From positions 62,001 through 126,000 of the forward strand of contig CAVYOA010000018.1 of the NCBI GenBank assembly GCA_963769945.1: 64,000 bases of DNA. The letters run 5' to 3'. A program made the translations under genes and the position numbers. The DNA is from WHSW01 sp963769945 (GTDB lineage Bacteria > Actinomycetota > Thermoleophilia > Solirubrobacterales > 70-9). The notes under the pieces were generated by a model that saw nothing but the letters and a program-made list of their open reading frames with translations, made no database searches and was not told the origin of the DNA. Within the stretch, counting starts at the first letter, position 1; each line of letters begins with the position of its first letter. Positions 8,322 to 17,094 of the stretch are shown here, one piece after another.

Positions 8322-9677
8322 GTGAGCCGCGCAGTGCAAACGGCCCTGTTCGCCGTGTTGGCAGCCACTTTGTTGGGGCTCCCCGGCCCCGCCTCGGCTC
8401 AGGAAACCCAGACCGTGCCCTCGATCGAGCTCACCGGCACGATCGACCCCGCGACCGAGAAGTGGATCGACAGCGCCTTCGACGATGCGGTCGACGAGGG
8501 CGCGCCGCTGGTCATCATCCGCCTCGATACTCCCGGCGGTCTCGACACCTCGATGCGAGCGATTATCCAGGACATCATCGAGGCGCCGATGCCGGTCGTC
8601 GTCTACGTCTCGCCCGCCGCCGCCCGCGCCGCCTCCGCCGGCGCTTTCATCACCGAGGCAGCCGATGTCGCCGCGATGGCACCACAGACCAACATCGGCT
8701 CCGCCAGCGCGGTCACGTCAAGCGGCGGCGACATCGGCGGCACCCTCGGCGAGAAGATCGAGAACGACGCCTCGGCGTTCCTCCGCGCACTCGCCGACAG
8801 CCACGGCCGCGATGGCGCCTTGGCCGCGACGATGGTCACCGACGCCGCCAACTTCACTGCCCCCGAAGCGCTCGAGCAGCAGCTGATCGATCTCGTCGTC
8901 GCCAGCGAGGAGGAGCTGATCGCGGCGCTTGACGGCTTCGAGGTGAAGGGCCCGAAGGCGACCACGCTCGACACTGCTGGGTTCGAGATCGACGAGCGCG
9001 ATATGGCACTGCAATACGAGCTGCTTCAGATCATCGTCAATCCGAGCATCGCCTTTCTACTCTTGCTGGTCGGGATCATCGGGATCGCGATCGAGCTCTT
9101 CAGCCCCGGGCTGATCGTGCCGGGCACGCTCGGCCTCGTTTCCTTTTTGCTCGGCGCCTTCGGCACCTCGCAGCTTCCCGTCACCGCAGTGGGCATCGCA
9201 CTCCTGGTCGCCGGCATCGCGATGATCATCGCCGAGGCCCACCTGCCGACCAACGGCATCGTCGGCGTCATCGGCACGGTCGCGCTGGTTGCCTCGGGGC
9301 TGCTGCTGTTCGACACCGGCTCGGATTTCGACGTCTCGGCGCCGTTGGTGATCGCCGCCGCCGTGGTCACTGCCGGCCTCCTGGCGTTTGCGATCAGAAA
9401 GGTGCTCGAGGCCAATCGCAATCCGGTGCTCACCGGGTGGGAGGAGATGCTCGGCGCCGAGGGAGATGTGCGCGTCGCACTCAGCCCCATCGGGCAGGTC
9501 TACGTCCAAGGCGCGTTGTGGAAGGCGACTCTCGTCGACAGCGGCTCGGAGTCCGAGGCGCAACGACTGCGCGAGCGCGGCGCTAGAGTCCGAGTCGAAG
9601 CGGTCGAGGGGTTGACGCTCCGCGTTCGTCCCGTCTCAAGACCTGAGAACACCACTGCCGAAGGAGCCAGTTCGTGA
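8322..9677 (+). CDS. nfeD: NfeD family membrane-bound serine protease (ClpP class)
   Basis: 451 residues. A signal peptide ends near PASAQ (about 27). A ClpP-fold protease domain follows with LDTPGGLDTSM and AASAGAFITEA; Ser105 and Lys145 fit the Ser-Lys dyad of the archaeal 1510-N stomatin-specific protease (dyad spacing about 40). Four or so membrane segments span about 245-375, and a soluble OB-like NfeD domain (about 385-440) ends the protein. The stop overlaps the slipin GTG (GTGA). NfeD and slipin pairs are a known partnership in which the protease cleaves the stomatin-like C-terminus and probably acts in membrane quality control. The GTG start follows a short divergent spacer. Confidence 0.9.
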   Translation: MSRAVQTALFAVLAATLLGLPGPASAQETQTVPSIELTGTIDPATEKWIDSAFDDAVDEGAPLVIIRLDTPGGLDTSMRAIIQDIIEAPMPVVVYVSPAAARAASAGAFITEAADVAAMAPQTNIGSASAVTSSGGDIGGTLGEKIENDASAFLRALADSHGRDGALAATMVTDAANFTAPEALEQQLIDLVVASEEELIAALDGFEVKGPKATTLDTAGFEIDERDMALQYELLQIIVNPSIAFLLLLVGIIGIAIELFSPGLIVPGTLGLVSFLLGAFGTSQLPVTAVGIALLVAGIAMIIAEAHLPTNGIVGVIGTVALVASGLLLFDTGSDFDVSAPLVIAAAVVTAGLLAFAIRKVLEANRNPVLTGWEEMLGAEGDVRVALSPIGQVYVQGALWKATLVDSGSESEAQRLRERGARVRVEAVEGLTLRVRPVSRPENTTAEGASS

Positions 9678-10504
9678 CAGTTGCCCTCGCGGTCATCGCC
9701 GTAGTCGCGGTCTTCATCCTGATCTTGCTCGCCGCCTCGGTGCGGATCCTGCGCGAGTACGAGCGTGGCGTCATCTTCCGCCTCGGGCGGCTGATAGCGC
9801 AGAAGGGCCCCGGCCTGATCCTGTTGATCCCGTTCATCGATCAGATGGTCCGCATCGACCTGCGCACGGTGACGCTGAACGTGCCGCCGCAGGAGATCAT
9901 CACCAAGGACAACGTCACCGTCCGTGTCACTGCCGTTTGCTACTTCCGTGTGATCGACCCGAACAAGGCGATCACCGAGGTCGAGAACTTCCTCCTCGCC
10001 ACCTCGCAGATCTCTCAGACCACCCTTCGCTCCGTCCTCGGCAAGGCTGAGCTCGATGCGTTGCTGGCCGAGCGCGAGCGCCTCAATACCGACCTCCAGC
10101 GGATCATCGACGAGCAGACAGAGCCCTGGGGCGTGAAGGTCTCGACAGTCGAGGTCAAAGACGTTGAGCTACCGGCCGAGATGCAGCGCGCGATTGCCCG
10201 CCAGGCCGAGGCCGAGCGCGAGCGCCGCGCCAAGATCATCGCCGCCGATGGTGAGTTCCAGGCGTCCGAGAAGCTCTCCCAGGCCGCGAACATCATGAGC
10301 GAGAACCCGGCGACGCTTCAGCTGCGCTACCTGCAGACGCTGGTCGAGATCGGGGTCAACAACTCCACGACGGTTGTTTTCCCGCTGCCGATCGACCTGC
10401 TCAAGCCGCTGCTCGAGCCGCACGCGCCGTCGAGCGTGCCGAGCTCACCGACCCCGCCGCGGCCGCCGGCACCACCGACGCTCGCGCCGGACCCGCCCGC
10501 TTGA
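9674..10504 (+). CDS. Slipin (stomatin-like SPFH/band-7 protein)
   Basis: 276 residues. One N-terminal membrane segment (about 4-24) is followed by an SPFH domain beginning LREYERGVIFRLGR, then a helical coiled-coil region with MQRAIARQAEAERERRAKI and a NNSTTVVFPLP strand typical of bacterial slipins. The tail is an unusual Pro/Ala-rich stretch of about 25 residues. It probably oligomerises at the membrane and is the partner or substrate of the upstream NfeD protease, with which it is translationally coupled. Domain and context agree well. Confidence 0.9.
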   Translation: MTVALAVIAVVAVFILILLAASVRILREYERGVIFRLGRLIAQKGPGLILLIPFIDQMVRIDLRTVTLNVPPQEIITKDNVTVRVTAVCYFRVIDPNKAITEVENFLLATSQISQTTLRSVLGKAELDALLAERERLNTDLQRIIDEQTEPWGVKVSTVEVKDVELPAEMQRAIARQAEAERERRAKIIAADGEFQASEKLSQAANIMSENPATLQLRYLQTLVEIGVNNSTTVVFPLPIDLLKPLLEPHAPSSVPSSPTPPRPPAPPTLAPDPPA

Positions 10505-10512
10505 GCGCGTAG

Positions 10513-11573
10513 TTGTCCGAGATCCGGATCGACCAGCTCAACGGGCTGCGAGCGATCCTCGCGCCCGGCCGGGCCGAGCGCCCTGACGCCTTCGCGCCGG
10601 AGCCGGCGCAGACAAGCCCCGGTGCGGCCGAGAGCTGTCCGTTTTGCCTCGGACGCGAGGATCGAACCCCGCCGGAGGTGTGGGCGAACCGGCCGCAGGG
10701 CGGAGGATCCGATACGCCGGGTTGGCTGGCGCGCTCGGTGCCCAACCTCTATCCCGTGTTGGACAGCCCCGAGAGCGGCGTGCAGGTCGCGGGCGCGGTC
10801 GCGGCGATGTTTCTGAAGGCGGATTCGCAAGCGCGATCGATCCGCTCGCCGCTGCGGCTCGCGGCGCCGAGGCCGATCTCTTTCGCTCACAGCCGGCGAC
10901 CGGTGCGCACGAGGTGATCGTCAACGGCCCCGAGCACGCGACGGCGCTGGCGCAGCTCGGCGACAACCAGCTCGCGGTCGCTGTGTCGGCGTGGCGCGAG
11001 CGCATGCGCGCCCACGCAGATGCCGCCTACCTTCACTTGATCGTCAACGAGGGCCCGCTCGCCGGGGCGTCGCTCGAGCATTCGCACGCCCAGCTTTACG
11101 CGCTCGGCTTCGTGCCGCCGGCGATCGCGCGCGAGCGCGAGCGCGCTGCCGCGTACCACGAGCGCACGATGGGCGCGCATCTGCTTCAGGACATCCTCAC
11201 CGACGAGGTTCGCCGCCGCGAGCGACTGGTCGCCGTCGACGACGAGGCGGCCCTGATCTGCCCCTGGGCTTCGCGCTCGCCGTTCGAGCTGCGGGTGATC
11301 CCGCGCCGGTCCGCGGCGCGCTTCGAAGCGGACGAGACCGGCGCGGCGATGATCGCGACCGCGATGCGAGCGCTCGCCGGAGCGCTCGGCTCGGTCCCCC
11401 AACTCAACCTCTGGGTCCGAACTGCGCCGCGCGGCGCGAGCGAGTTCTGCTGGTACATCGACATCGTGCCGCGGCTGACGCGCAAGGCCGGCTTCGAGAT
11501 GGGCACCGGAGTTGAGATCAACACCTACGCGCCCGAGCGTGCCACCTCGGACCTGCGCGAGGCGCTCGGCTAG
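10513..11573 (+). CDS. galT: Galactose-1-phosphate uridylyltransferase-like protein, one frameshift
   Basis: A HIT-superfamily nucleotidyltransferase resembling GalT, which exchanges UMP between UDP-glucose and galactose-1-phosphate. CPFC at residues 42-45 is the zinc-binding pair, and LEHSHAQLYALG in the second half provides the HxHxQ active-site motif with His nucleophile (HSHAQ instead of the usual HPHxQ). SPFELRVIPRR and a WYIDIVPR motif follow. The first 100 residues and the rest are in different frames: the break lies near 10805-10815, where GAVAAMF must join GGFASAIDPL, consistent with one missing base. The TTG at 10513 is the first possible start, just after an in-frame stop. No other Leloir gene is nearby, so a non-galactose substrate is possible. 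Confidence 0.8.
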
Positions 11574-11599
11574 CAGGCAAGCTCTAGGCTGCTCGCTCG

Positions 11600-12256
11600 A
11601 TGCCACCGGTTCGCCAGCCCTTTCCTCGCTTCATCGCCGACGCCGCCCAGGAAGGCCGCCCCTACGGCCGCTGGGAGGAGCGCTTGCGCGAGGAGTTCGC
11701 CAAGGCTTGTGAGCCGCTGGCAAGCGAAGCGGGCTCGGCGCTCGATCCGATGACCGTGAAATGGTTCCCCGATCGATCTTGGGGCGGCCGCGTCTACGTT
11801 CCCGCCAGTGGCCGCGCCTCGCAGGCGACAAAGGACGAGGCAGGCGAGGAAGTTCTCGCGGAGTTCTACGGCTGGGTCTCGTTCGCCGCCGGCTCCGATG
11901 ACAGCGAGCCCAGCGATCTGCGCGCCAAGGCCGATTTCACCGACGTCACCGCCGACGACAATCCCGACTGGAAGATCGACTTGAACGACGACGTCATCGG
12001 CCAGTGGCGAACCGACGGCGGCCGCGGCGGCGACGTCACCTTGGTCTGGGGGCTGCCGCTCGTGCGTGGCGCCGTGGCGGTGACCGCCGAGCTCGAGGCT
12101 GAGACGATCGATCAAGCTCCGGTCAGCGACGGACGCTTCACGATCATCGCCGTCGACGCGGTCCACGGCTTCGGCGACGACCTCTATCTCGAGATCAAGC
12201 TCTGGGGCCGAAACGTCGCACTGGTCGCCTCCGAGAGCCTTTACGCCGAGGCGTAG
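11600..12256 (+). CDS. Conserved hypothetical protein upstream of hut genes
   Basis: 218 residues, soluble, acidic, with no membrane segment. I do not recognise a family. Visible features are a tryptophan-rich KWFPDRSWGGRVYVPASG segment near residue 55, FYGWVSF, and beta-rich repeats of acidic loops (FTDVTADDNPDW, WRTDGG). It reads as an all-beta protein. It sits in the same direction 42 bp before hutH, so it may share the transcript, but there is no evidence it takes part in histidine catabolism. The ATG at 11600 is clear. Confidence 0.7.
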   Translation: MPPVRQPFPRFIADAAQEGRPYGRWEERLREEFAKACEPLASEAGSALDPMTVKWFPDRSWGGRVYVPASGRASQATKDEAGEEVLAEFYGWVSFAAGSDDSEPSDLRAKADFTDVTADDNPDWKIDLNDDVIGQWRTDGGRGGDVTLVWGLPLVRGAVAVTAELEAETIDQAPVSDGRFTIIAVDAVHGFGDDLYLEIKLWGRNVALVASESLYAEA

Positions 12257-12298
12257 CCACCGAACGCGCTTGCGCTCGGGGAAACGCAACGCGCAGAT

Positions 12299-13861
12299 AT
12301 GCTCGCCGCGGGCACGGTGAGAGACATCGAGACGATCGAGCTGGGACCAACCGCAACGACGGCTGACGCGGTCGTCGCGGTCGCCCGACACGGTGCTCGC
12401 GCCAAGCTCAGCGATGCCGGTCGGGAGGCGATGCAGGAGACCGCGGCGGTGGTCGAGCGCCTCGCTGCCTCCGAGCAGCCCGCCTACGGCGTCTCAACCG
12501 GCTTCGGCTCGCTCGCCCACACCTGGATACCGGCCGACAGGCGCGCCGAGCTGCAGCGCGCCCTGTTGCGCTCGCACGCCGCCGGCATGGGCGCGCCGGT
12601 CGAGCGAGAGGTCGTCCGGGCGATGATGTTCCTGCGCGCGCGCTCGCTTGCGCTTGGGTACTCCGGGGCACGCCCGCTGATCGCCGAGACGATGCTGGCG
12701 ATGCTCGCGCAGGGACTCGATCCGGTCGTCTACGAGCACGGTTCGCTCGGCGCCAGCGGGGATCTCGCGCCGCTGGCACATTGCGCCTTGGCACTGATCG
12801 GCGAGGGCGAGGTGATGACCACCGACGAGGTGGTAGTGCCGGCCGCCGATGCGTTGGCGCAGGCGGGCATCGAAGCGCCGGTGCTTCGAGCAAAGGAAGG
12901 GTTGGCGCTGATCAACGGAACCGACGGCATCCTCGGCATGCTCGTGCTCGCGCTTGCGGATCTGCGCGCGCTGGCGAGGGTCGCCGACCTGGCTGCGGCA
13001 ATGACAACCGAGGCACTGGAGGCGACCGATCGTGCATTTGCCGCCGATCTCGTCGCCTTGCGCCCCCAACCCGGCCAGGCGCTGAGCGCCGAGAACCTGC
13101 GCCTGTTGCTGGCCGGCTCGCCGATCGTCGCCAGTCACCGCGAGGATGATCCGCGCGTACAGGACGCCTACTCGATTCGCTGCACGCCTCAGGTCCACGG
13201 TGCTGCTCGGGACACGATCGCCTACGCGGAGGGCGTTGCCGACGCCGAGCTCGCCTCGGCGATCGACAACCCGATGGTGCTTGCCGACGGCCGAGTCGAG
13301 TCGTGCGGCAACTTCCACGGCGCGCCGGTCGCTTTCGCCTGCGACTTCCTCGCGATCGCCGCCGCCGAGGTCGGCGCGATCTCCGAGCGGCGCACCGACC
13401 GTCTGCTGGATGCGAATCGCTCGCACGGGCTGGCGCCGTTCCTTGCGCCTGACGCGGGCGTCGACTCGGGCTTGATGATCGCTCAATACACGCAGGCGGC
13501 GATGGTGGCTGAGAACCGCCGCCTCGCGGCGCCGGCCTCGGTCGACTCGCTGCCGACGAGCGCGATGCAGGAGGACCACGTCTCGATGGGTTGGGGGGCG
13601 GCACGAAAACTGCGCGCTTCGATCGCCAACGTGCGACGGATTCTTACCGTCGAGCTCACCTGCGCCGGTCGCGGCCTGGAGCTGCGCGCGCCGCTAACGC
13701 CGGCTCGCGCAACCGCGGCGGCGTTGGCGGAGTTGCGCGAGGTGGTGCCCGGCGTCGGCCCCGACCGCTGGCTCTCGCCTGAGCTCGTCGCGGTCGAGGA
13801 GTTGGTGGCGTCGGGAGCTCTCTTGGCCCGGGTAGAGGCCGAGGTCGGGGAGCTGAGATGA
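12299..13861 (+). CDS. hutH: Histidine ammonia-lyase
   Basis: Deaminates L-histidine to trans-urocanate, the first step of histidine use. At 520 residues it matches the family. Tyr63 lies in YGVSTGFGSLA, and the autocatalytic MIO electrophile triad Ala152-Ser153-Gly154 is in GASGDLAPLAH. Further conserved blocks are KEGLALINGT and QDAYSIRCTPQVHGA. The stop overlaps the ATG of the PhyH gene (ATGA), so that gene is translated with it. This is the first gene of the recognisable hut cluster. Confidence 0.96.
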   Translation: MLAAGTVRDIETIELGPTATTADAVVAVARHGARAKLSDAGREAMQETAAVVERLAASEQPAYGVSTGFGSLAHTWIPADRRAELQRALLRSHAAGMGAPVEREVVRAMMFLRARSLALGYSGARPLIAETMLAMLAQGLDPVVYEHGSLGASGDLAPLAHCALALIGEGEVMTTDEVVVPAADALAQAGIEAPVLRAKEGLALINGTDGILGMLVLALADLRALARVADLAAAMTTEALEATDRAFAADLVALRPQPGQALSAENLRLLLAGSPIVASHREDDPRVQDAYSIRCTPQVHGAARDTIAYAEGVADAELASAIDNPMVLADGRVESCGNFHGAPVAFACDFLAIAAAEVGAISERRTDRLLDANRSHGLAPFLAPDAGVDSGLMIAQYTQAAMVAENRRLAAPASVDSLPTSAMQEDHVSMGWGAARKLRASIANVRRILTVELTCAGRGLELRAPLTPARATAAALAELREVVPGVGPDRWLSPELVAVEELVASGALLARVEAEVGELR

Positions 13862-14667
13862 GTCGAAGCGACCTCGACACGGTCGACGCCTTCCGCCGCG
13901 ATGGAGCTGTGCCAATTCGTGGCTTGCTCTCGGAGGCACAGGTTGAGACCCTGTGCCGCGGAATCGAGCGAAATCGGGCCGAGCCGGGCCCACTCGCCCA
14001 AGGCCACGGCGCTGATCGGACTTTTTTCGAGGACTTCTGCAACTGGGAGCGGATCGGCGAGTACGAGAGCGTGATCCGCGGGGCCGGCCTCGGGTCACTC
14101 GCAGCGCAGTTGATGCAGGCGCGAACCGTGCGGCTCTTTCACGACCACGTGCTGGTCAAGGAGGCGGGCAGCCAGGAACCCAGCCCGTGGCACCAGGACC
14201 AGCCCTATTACTGCGTCGACGGCCGCCAGAACGTTTCCTTTTGGATCCCCGTCGACCCGGTAGCGCGCGAGAACACGCTCGAGTTCGTCGCTGGCTCGCA
14301 CGCCTCCGGGACTTGGTACATGCCGCGGACCTTTGTCTCCCAGGCCGCGCTCGTCTTCGACGAAGGCGACCTCGCCGAGGTGCCCGACGTCGACGCCGCT
14401 CGCGGCGATCACGAGGTCCTCGGCTGGGCGTTGGACCCGGGGGACGCTGTTGCCTTTCACATGCTGACCCTGCATCAGGCCGGCGGCTCGCCCAGCCTGC
14501 GCCGCGCGTTCTCGGTGCGGCTGCTTGGCGATGACGCCCGCTACGCGCCGCGAGCACATCCGACGAGCCCGCCCTTCCCGGGTCTCGAGCATGAGCTAGC
14601 CGCAGGCGACCCGTTCGACGCGCCGCGATTCCCGCTGCTGCATGGCGACGGTCAGGCGACGCCGTGA
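13858..14667 (+). CDS. Phytanoyl-CoA dioxygenase (PhyH) family protein inside the hut cluster
   Basis: A putative Fe(II)/2-oxoglutarate-dependent oxygenase, 269 residues. The iron ligands are visible: WHQDQPYY with His112 and Asp114, and a distal histidine in FHMLTLHQAGG (His206), followed by Arg215/Arg216 for 2-oxoglutarate. FWIPVDPVARENTLEFVAGSH is the usual PhyH core. Both ends overlap neighbours (ATGA with hutH, GTGA with hutU), so it is a true member of the operon although no known histidine pathway needs this reaction. The substrate is unknown; an imidazole-containing or histidine-derived compound is an inference from position only. Confidence 0.85.
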   Translation: MSRSDLDTVDAFRRDGAVPIRGLLSEAQVETLCRGIERNRAEPGPLAQGHGADRTFFEDFCNWERIGEYESVIRGAGLGSLAAQLMQARTVRLFHDHVLVKEAGSQEPSPWHQDQPYYCVDGRQNVSFWIPVDPVARENTLEFVAGSHASGTWYMPRTFVSQAALVFDEGDLAEVPDVDAARGDHEVLGWALDPGDAVAFHMLTLHQAGGSPSLRRAFSVRLLGDDARYAPRAHPTSPPFPGLEHELAAGDPFDAPRFPLLHGDGQATP

Positions 14668-16355
14668 GCGGGCCCCGCGAGGTTCGTGCACCCACGGGCG
14701 TGAAGCTCTCCTGCAAGGGCTGGCCGCAGGAGGCCGCCCTGCGGATGCTGATGAACAACCTCGACCCCGATGTAGCTGAACGGCCCGACGACCTCGTCGT
14801 CTACGGCGGCACAGGACGTGCGGCGCGTTCCTGGGAGGCCTTCGACGCGATTGTGGCCGAGCTGCGCGCGCTCGGCGACGACGAGACGCTGCTCGTTCAG
14901 TCGGGCAAACCGGTTGGTGTCTTTCGTACCAGCGAGTGGGCGCCGCGGGTCCTGATCGCCAACTCGAATCTCGTCGGCGAGTGGGCGACCTGGGACGAGT
15001 TTCGCCGCCTCGAGCAGCTCGGCCTGACCATGTACGGCCAGATGACCGCGGGCTCGTGGATCTACATCGGCAGCCAAGGCATCGTCCAGGGAACCTACGA
15101 ATGCTTCGCCGAGATCGCCCGGCGCCGCTTCGGCGGCTCGCTGGCCGCCACGATCACGCTCACCGCCGGACTCGGCGGGATGGGAGGCGCGCAGCCGCTG
15201 GCGGTGACGATGAACGACGGCGTCGCGCTTTGCATCGAGATCGATCCTGAACGCATCACCCGTCGCCTCGAGACCGGCTATCTCGACGAGCGCGCGGATG
15301 ACCTCGACGATGCGATCGCACGCTGTACGGCGGCCAAGCGCGAGCGCCGCGCGCTCAGCGTCGGTCTCTGCGCGAACGCCGCCGAGGTGGTGCCCGAGCT
15401 CCTGCGCCGCGGCTTCGACGCCGACATCGTCACCGACCAGACAAGCGCCCACGACCCACTCGTCGGCTACGTGCCGGCGGGGCTATCGCTGAGTGAGGCC
15501 GAAGAGCTGCGCGGGCGCGACCCCGACACCTATATCGAGCGCGCCCGCACCTCGGCGGCGGCGCACTGCTTCGCCATGGTCGGGTTCATGGAGGCGGGAG
15601 CGGAGGTCTTCGACTACGGCAACAGCCTGCGCCGCGAGGCCGAGCTCGGCGGCTTCGAAAACGCCTTCGCCTATCCGGGCTTCGTGCCCGCGTATATCCG
15701 GCCCCTGTTCACCGAGGGCAAGGGCCCGTTTCGCTGGGCTGCGCTGTCGGGAGATCGCGCCGACATCGCCGCCACCGACCGGGCGGTGCTCGCCGAGTTT
15801 CCCGAGAACGCCGCCCTGGGGCGCTGGATTCGGATGGCGTCGGAGCGCATCGCCTTTCAGGGTCTGCCGGCGCGGATCTGCTGGCTCGGCTACGGCGAGC
15901 GGCGACGCCTCGGCCTGCGCTTCAACGAGATGGTTCGAAGCGGCGAGCTCAGCGCGCCGATCGTGATCGGTCGCGATCATCTCGACTCTGGCTCGGTCGC
16001 ATCCCCCTACCGCGAGACCGAGTCGATGGCGGACGGCTCTGATGCGATCGCCGACTGGCCGCTGCTGAATGCCCTCGTCAACACCGCCTCCGGCGCCACC
16101 TGGGTCTCGATTCACCACGGTGGCGGCGTTGGCATCGGCCGCTCGATCCATGCCGGCATGGTTTGCCTCGCCGACGGCACGGAGCTGGCGGCCGAGAAGC
16201 TCGACCGTGTGCTCACCGCAGACCCCGGAATGGGAGTGATCCGCCATGCCGACGCCGGCTACGAACACGCGCTCGAGATCGCCCGCGAACGCGGCGTGCG
16301 CGTGCCCATGGCCGACCGCCAAGGCGCCGGCCCGATACCCGAGCCGGAGGACTAG
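14664..16355 (+). CDS. hutU: Urocanate hydratase
   Basis: Adds water to urocanate to give 4-imidazolone-5-propionate, using tightly bound NAD+. 563 residues, normal for the family. Landmarks are YGGTGRAARSWEAFDAI near the N-terminus, TAGLGGMGGAQPLA (NAD-binding), CFAMVGFMEAGAEVFDYGNS, and STHHGGG-like SIHHGGGVGIG near the C-terminus. The GTG start overlaps the PhyH stop. A long palindromic element begins at its stop codon. Confidence 0.96.
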   Translation: MSGPREVRAPTGVKLSCKGWPQEAALRMLMNNLDPDVAERPDDLVVYGGTGRAARSWEAFDAIVAELRALGDDETLLVQSGKPVGVFRTSEWAPRVLIANSNLVGEWATWDEFRRLEQLGLTMYGQMTAGSWIYIGSQGIVQGTYECFAEIARRRFGGSLAATITLTAGLGGMGGAQPLAVTMNDGVALCIEIDPERITRRLETGYLDERADDLDDAIARCTAAKRERRALSVGLCANAAEVVPELLRRGFDADIVTDQTSAHDPLVGYVPAGLSLSEAEELRGRDPDTYIERARTSAAAHCFAMVGFMEAGAEVFDYGNSLRREAELGGFENAFAYPGFVPAYIRPLFTEGKGPFRWAALSGDRADIAATDRAVLAEFPENAALGRWIRMASERIAFQGLPARICWLGYGERRRLGLRFNEMVRSGELSAPIVIGRDHLDSGSVASPYRETESMADGSDAIADWPLLNALVNTASGATWVSIHHGGGVGIGRSIHAGMVCLADGTELAAEKLDRVLTADPGMGVIRHADAGYEHALEIARERGVRVPMADRQGAGPIPEPED

Positions 16356-16516
16356 TGCCGCGTCCGGTAATGCAGGCCCGCTTCTGGCGAGCGAAAGGCG
16401 AGCATGGCTAGGACGCAGGGTGCCCGCATAGCAGCGCTATGCGGGCGACCGAGGACGACGCCAGGCGAAGCCTTGCAGCCGCCAGAACGGGGGCTGCATT
16501 GGTGGACGGGGCACTA
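16353..16516. repeat. Long imperfect palindrome, dispersed family A copy 1
   Basis: It fills the gap between hutU and def. The outer arms are TAGTGCC (16353-16359) against GGCACTA (16510-16516); the middle arms are AATGCAGG..TTCTGGCG (16369-16389) against CGCCAGAA..CTGCATT (16480-16500). At the centre is a perfect 11-bp stem GCCCGCATAGC / GCTATGCGGGC (16422-16432, 16436-16446) with loop AGC. The blocks AGGACGCAGGG (16410-16420) and GCGACCGAGGACG (16445-16457) recur in a second copy at 41356-41454 on the opposite strand with nearly the same spacing. It could fold as a long RNA hairpin or cruciform. It encodes nothing evident. Confidence 0.75.
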
Positions 16517-16518
16517 AA

Positions 16519-17094
16519 TTGGCGGTTTTGCCAATTCTCGAGATCGGGCATCCGACGCTGCGCGAGCCTTCGCGCGAGCTCAGCCGCGAGCAGCTCGCCT
16601 CAGCGGAGATCCAGGCGCTGATCGACGACATGATCGAGACCATGCGCACGGCCGGCGGCGCCGGGCTCGCGGCAAATCAGGTCGGTCAGCCGCTGCGGAT
16701 CGCGGTCGCCGAGGTCGATAACAACCCTCGCTACCCGTACAAGCCCAAGATCCCGTTGACCGTGTTCGTCAACCCCGAGCTCGCTCCGCTTGACGATGAG
16801 GTGGTTGCGATCAACGAGGGCTGCCTCTCGGTCCCGGACCTGCGCGGAGAGGTGGCGCGCAATGTCGCCATTCGCATCCGCTACCTCGATCGCGATGGCC
16901 TCGAGCACGTCGAGGTCAAGCGCGGGCTCACCGCGGGCACCTTTCAGCACGAAGTCGATCATCTCGACGGCATCCTCTTCGTCGATCGCGTCACAGACCC
17001 GACGACGCTGACAACTTGGGAGCAGTTCGAGCGCTTTCACCGCGAGGAGTTCGTCGAGCGCATCACAGCGTTTGTCGAGCGAGTGGGATCGTGA
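16519..17094 (+). CDS. def: Peptide deformylase, located in the hut cluster
   Basis: A metallohydrolase that removes formyl groups, normally from initiator methionine. 191 residues with all three canonical motifs: GAGLAANQ (47-54), EGCLS (100-104, metal ligand Cys102) and QHEVDH (His144, Glu145, His148). The start is TTG at 16519, directly after the palindrome, with only a weak purine-rich GGACGGGG upstream. The stop overlaps the hutF GTG, so it is coupled to hutF. HutF yields N-formylglutamate, and the usual HutG deformylase is missing from the window, which makes this position suggestive. The sequence itself looks like an ordinary PDF, so a housekeeping role remains the default. Confidence 0.93.
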   Translation: MAVLPILEIGHPTLREPSRELSREQLASAEIQALIDDMIETMRTAGGAGLAANQVGQPLRIAVAEVDNNPRYPYKPKIPLTVFVNPELAPLDDEVVAINEGCLSVPDLRGEVARNVAIRIRYLDRDGLEHVEVKRGLTAGTFQHEVDHLDGILFVDRVTDPTTLTTWEQFERFHREEFVERITAFVERVGS

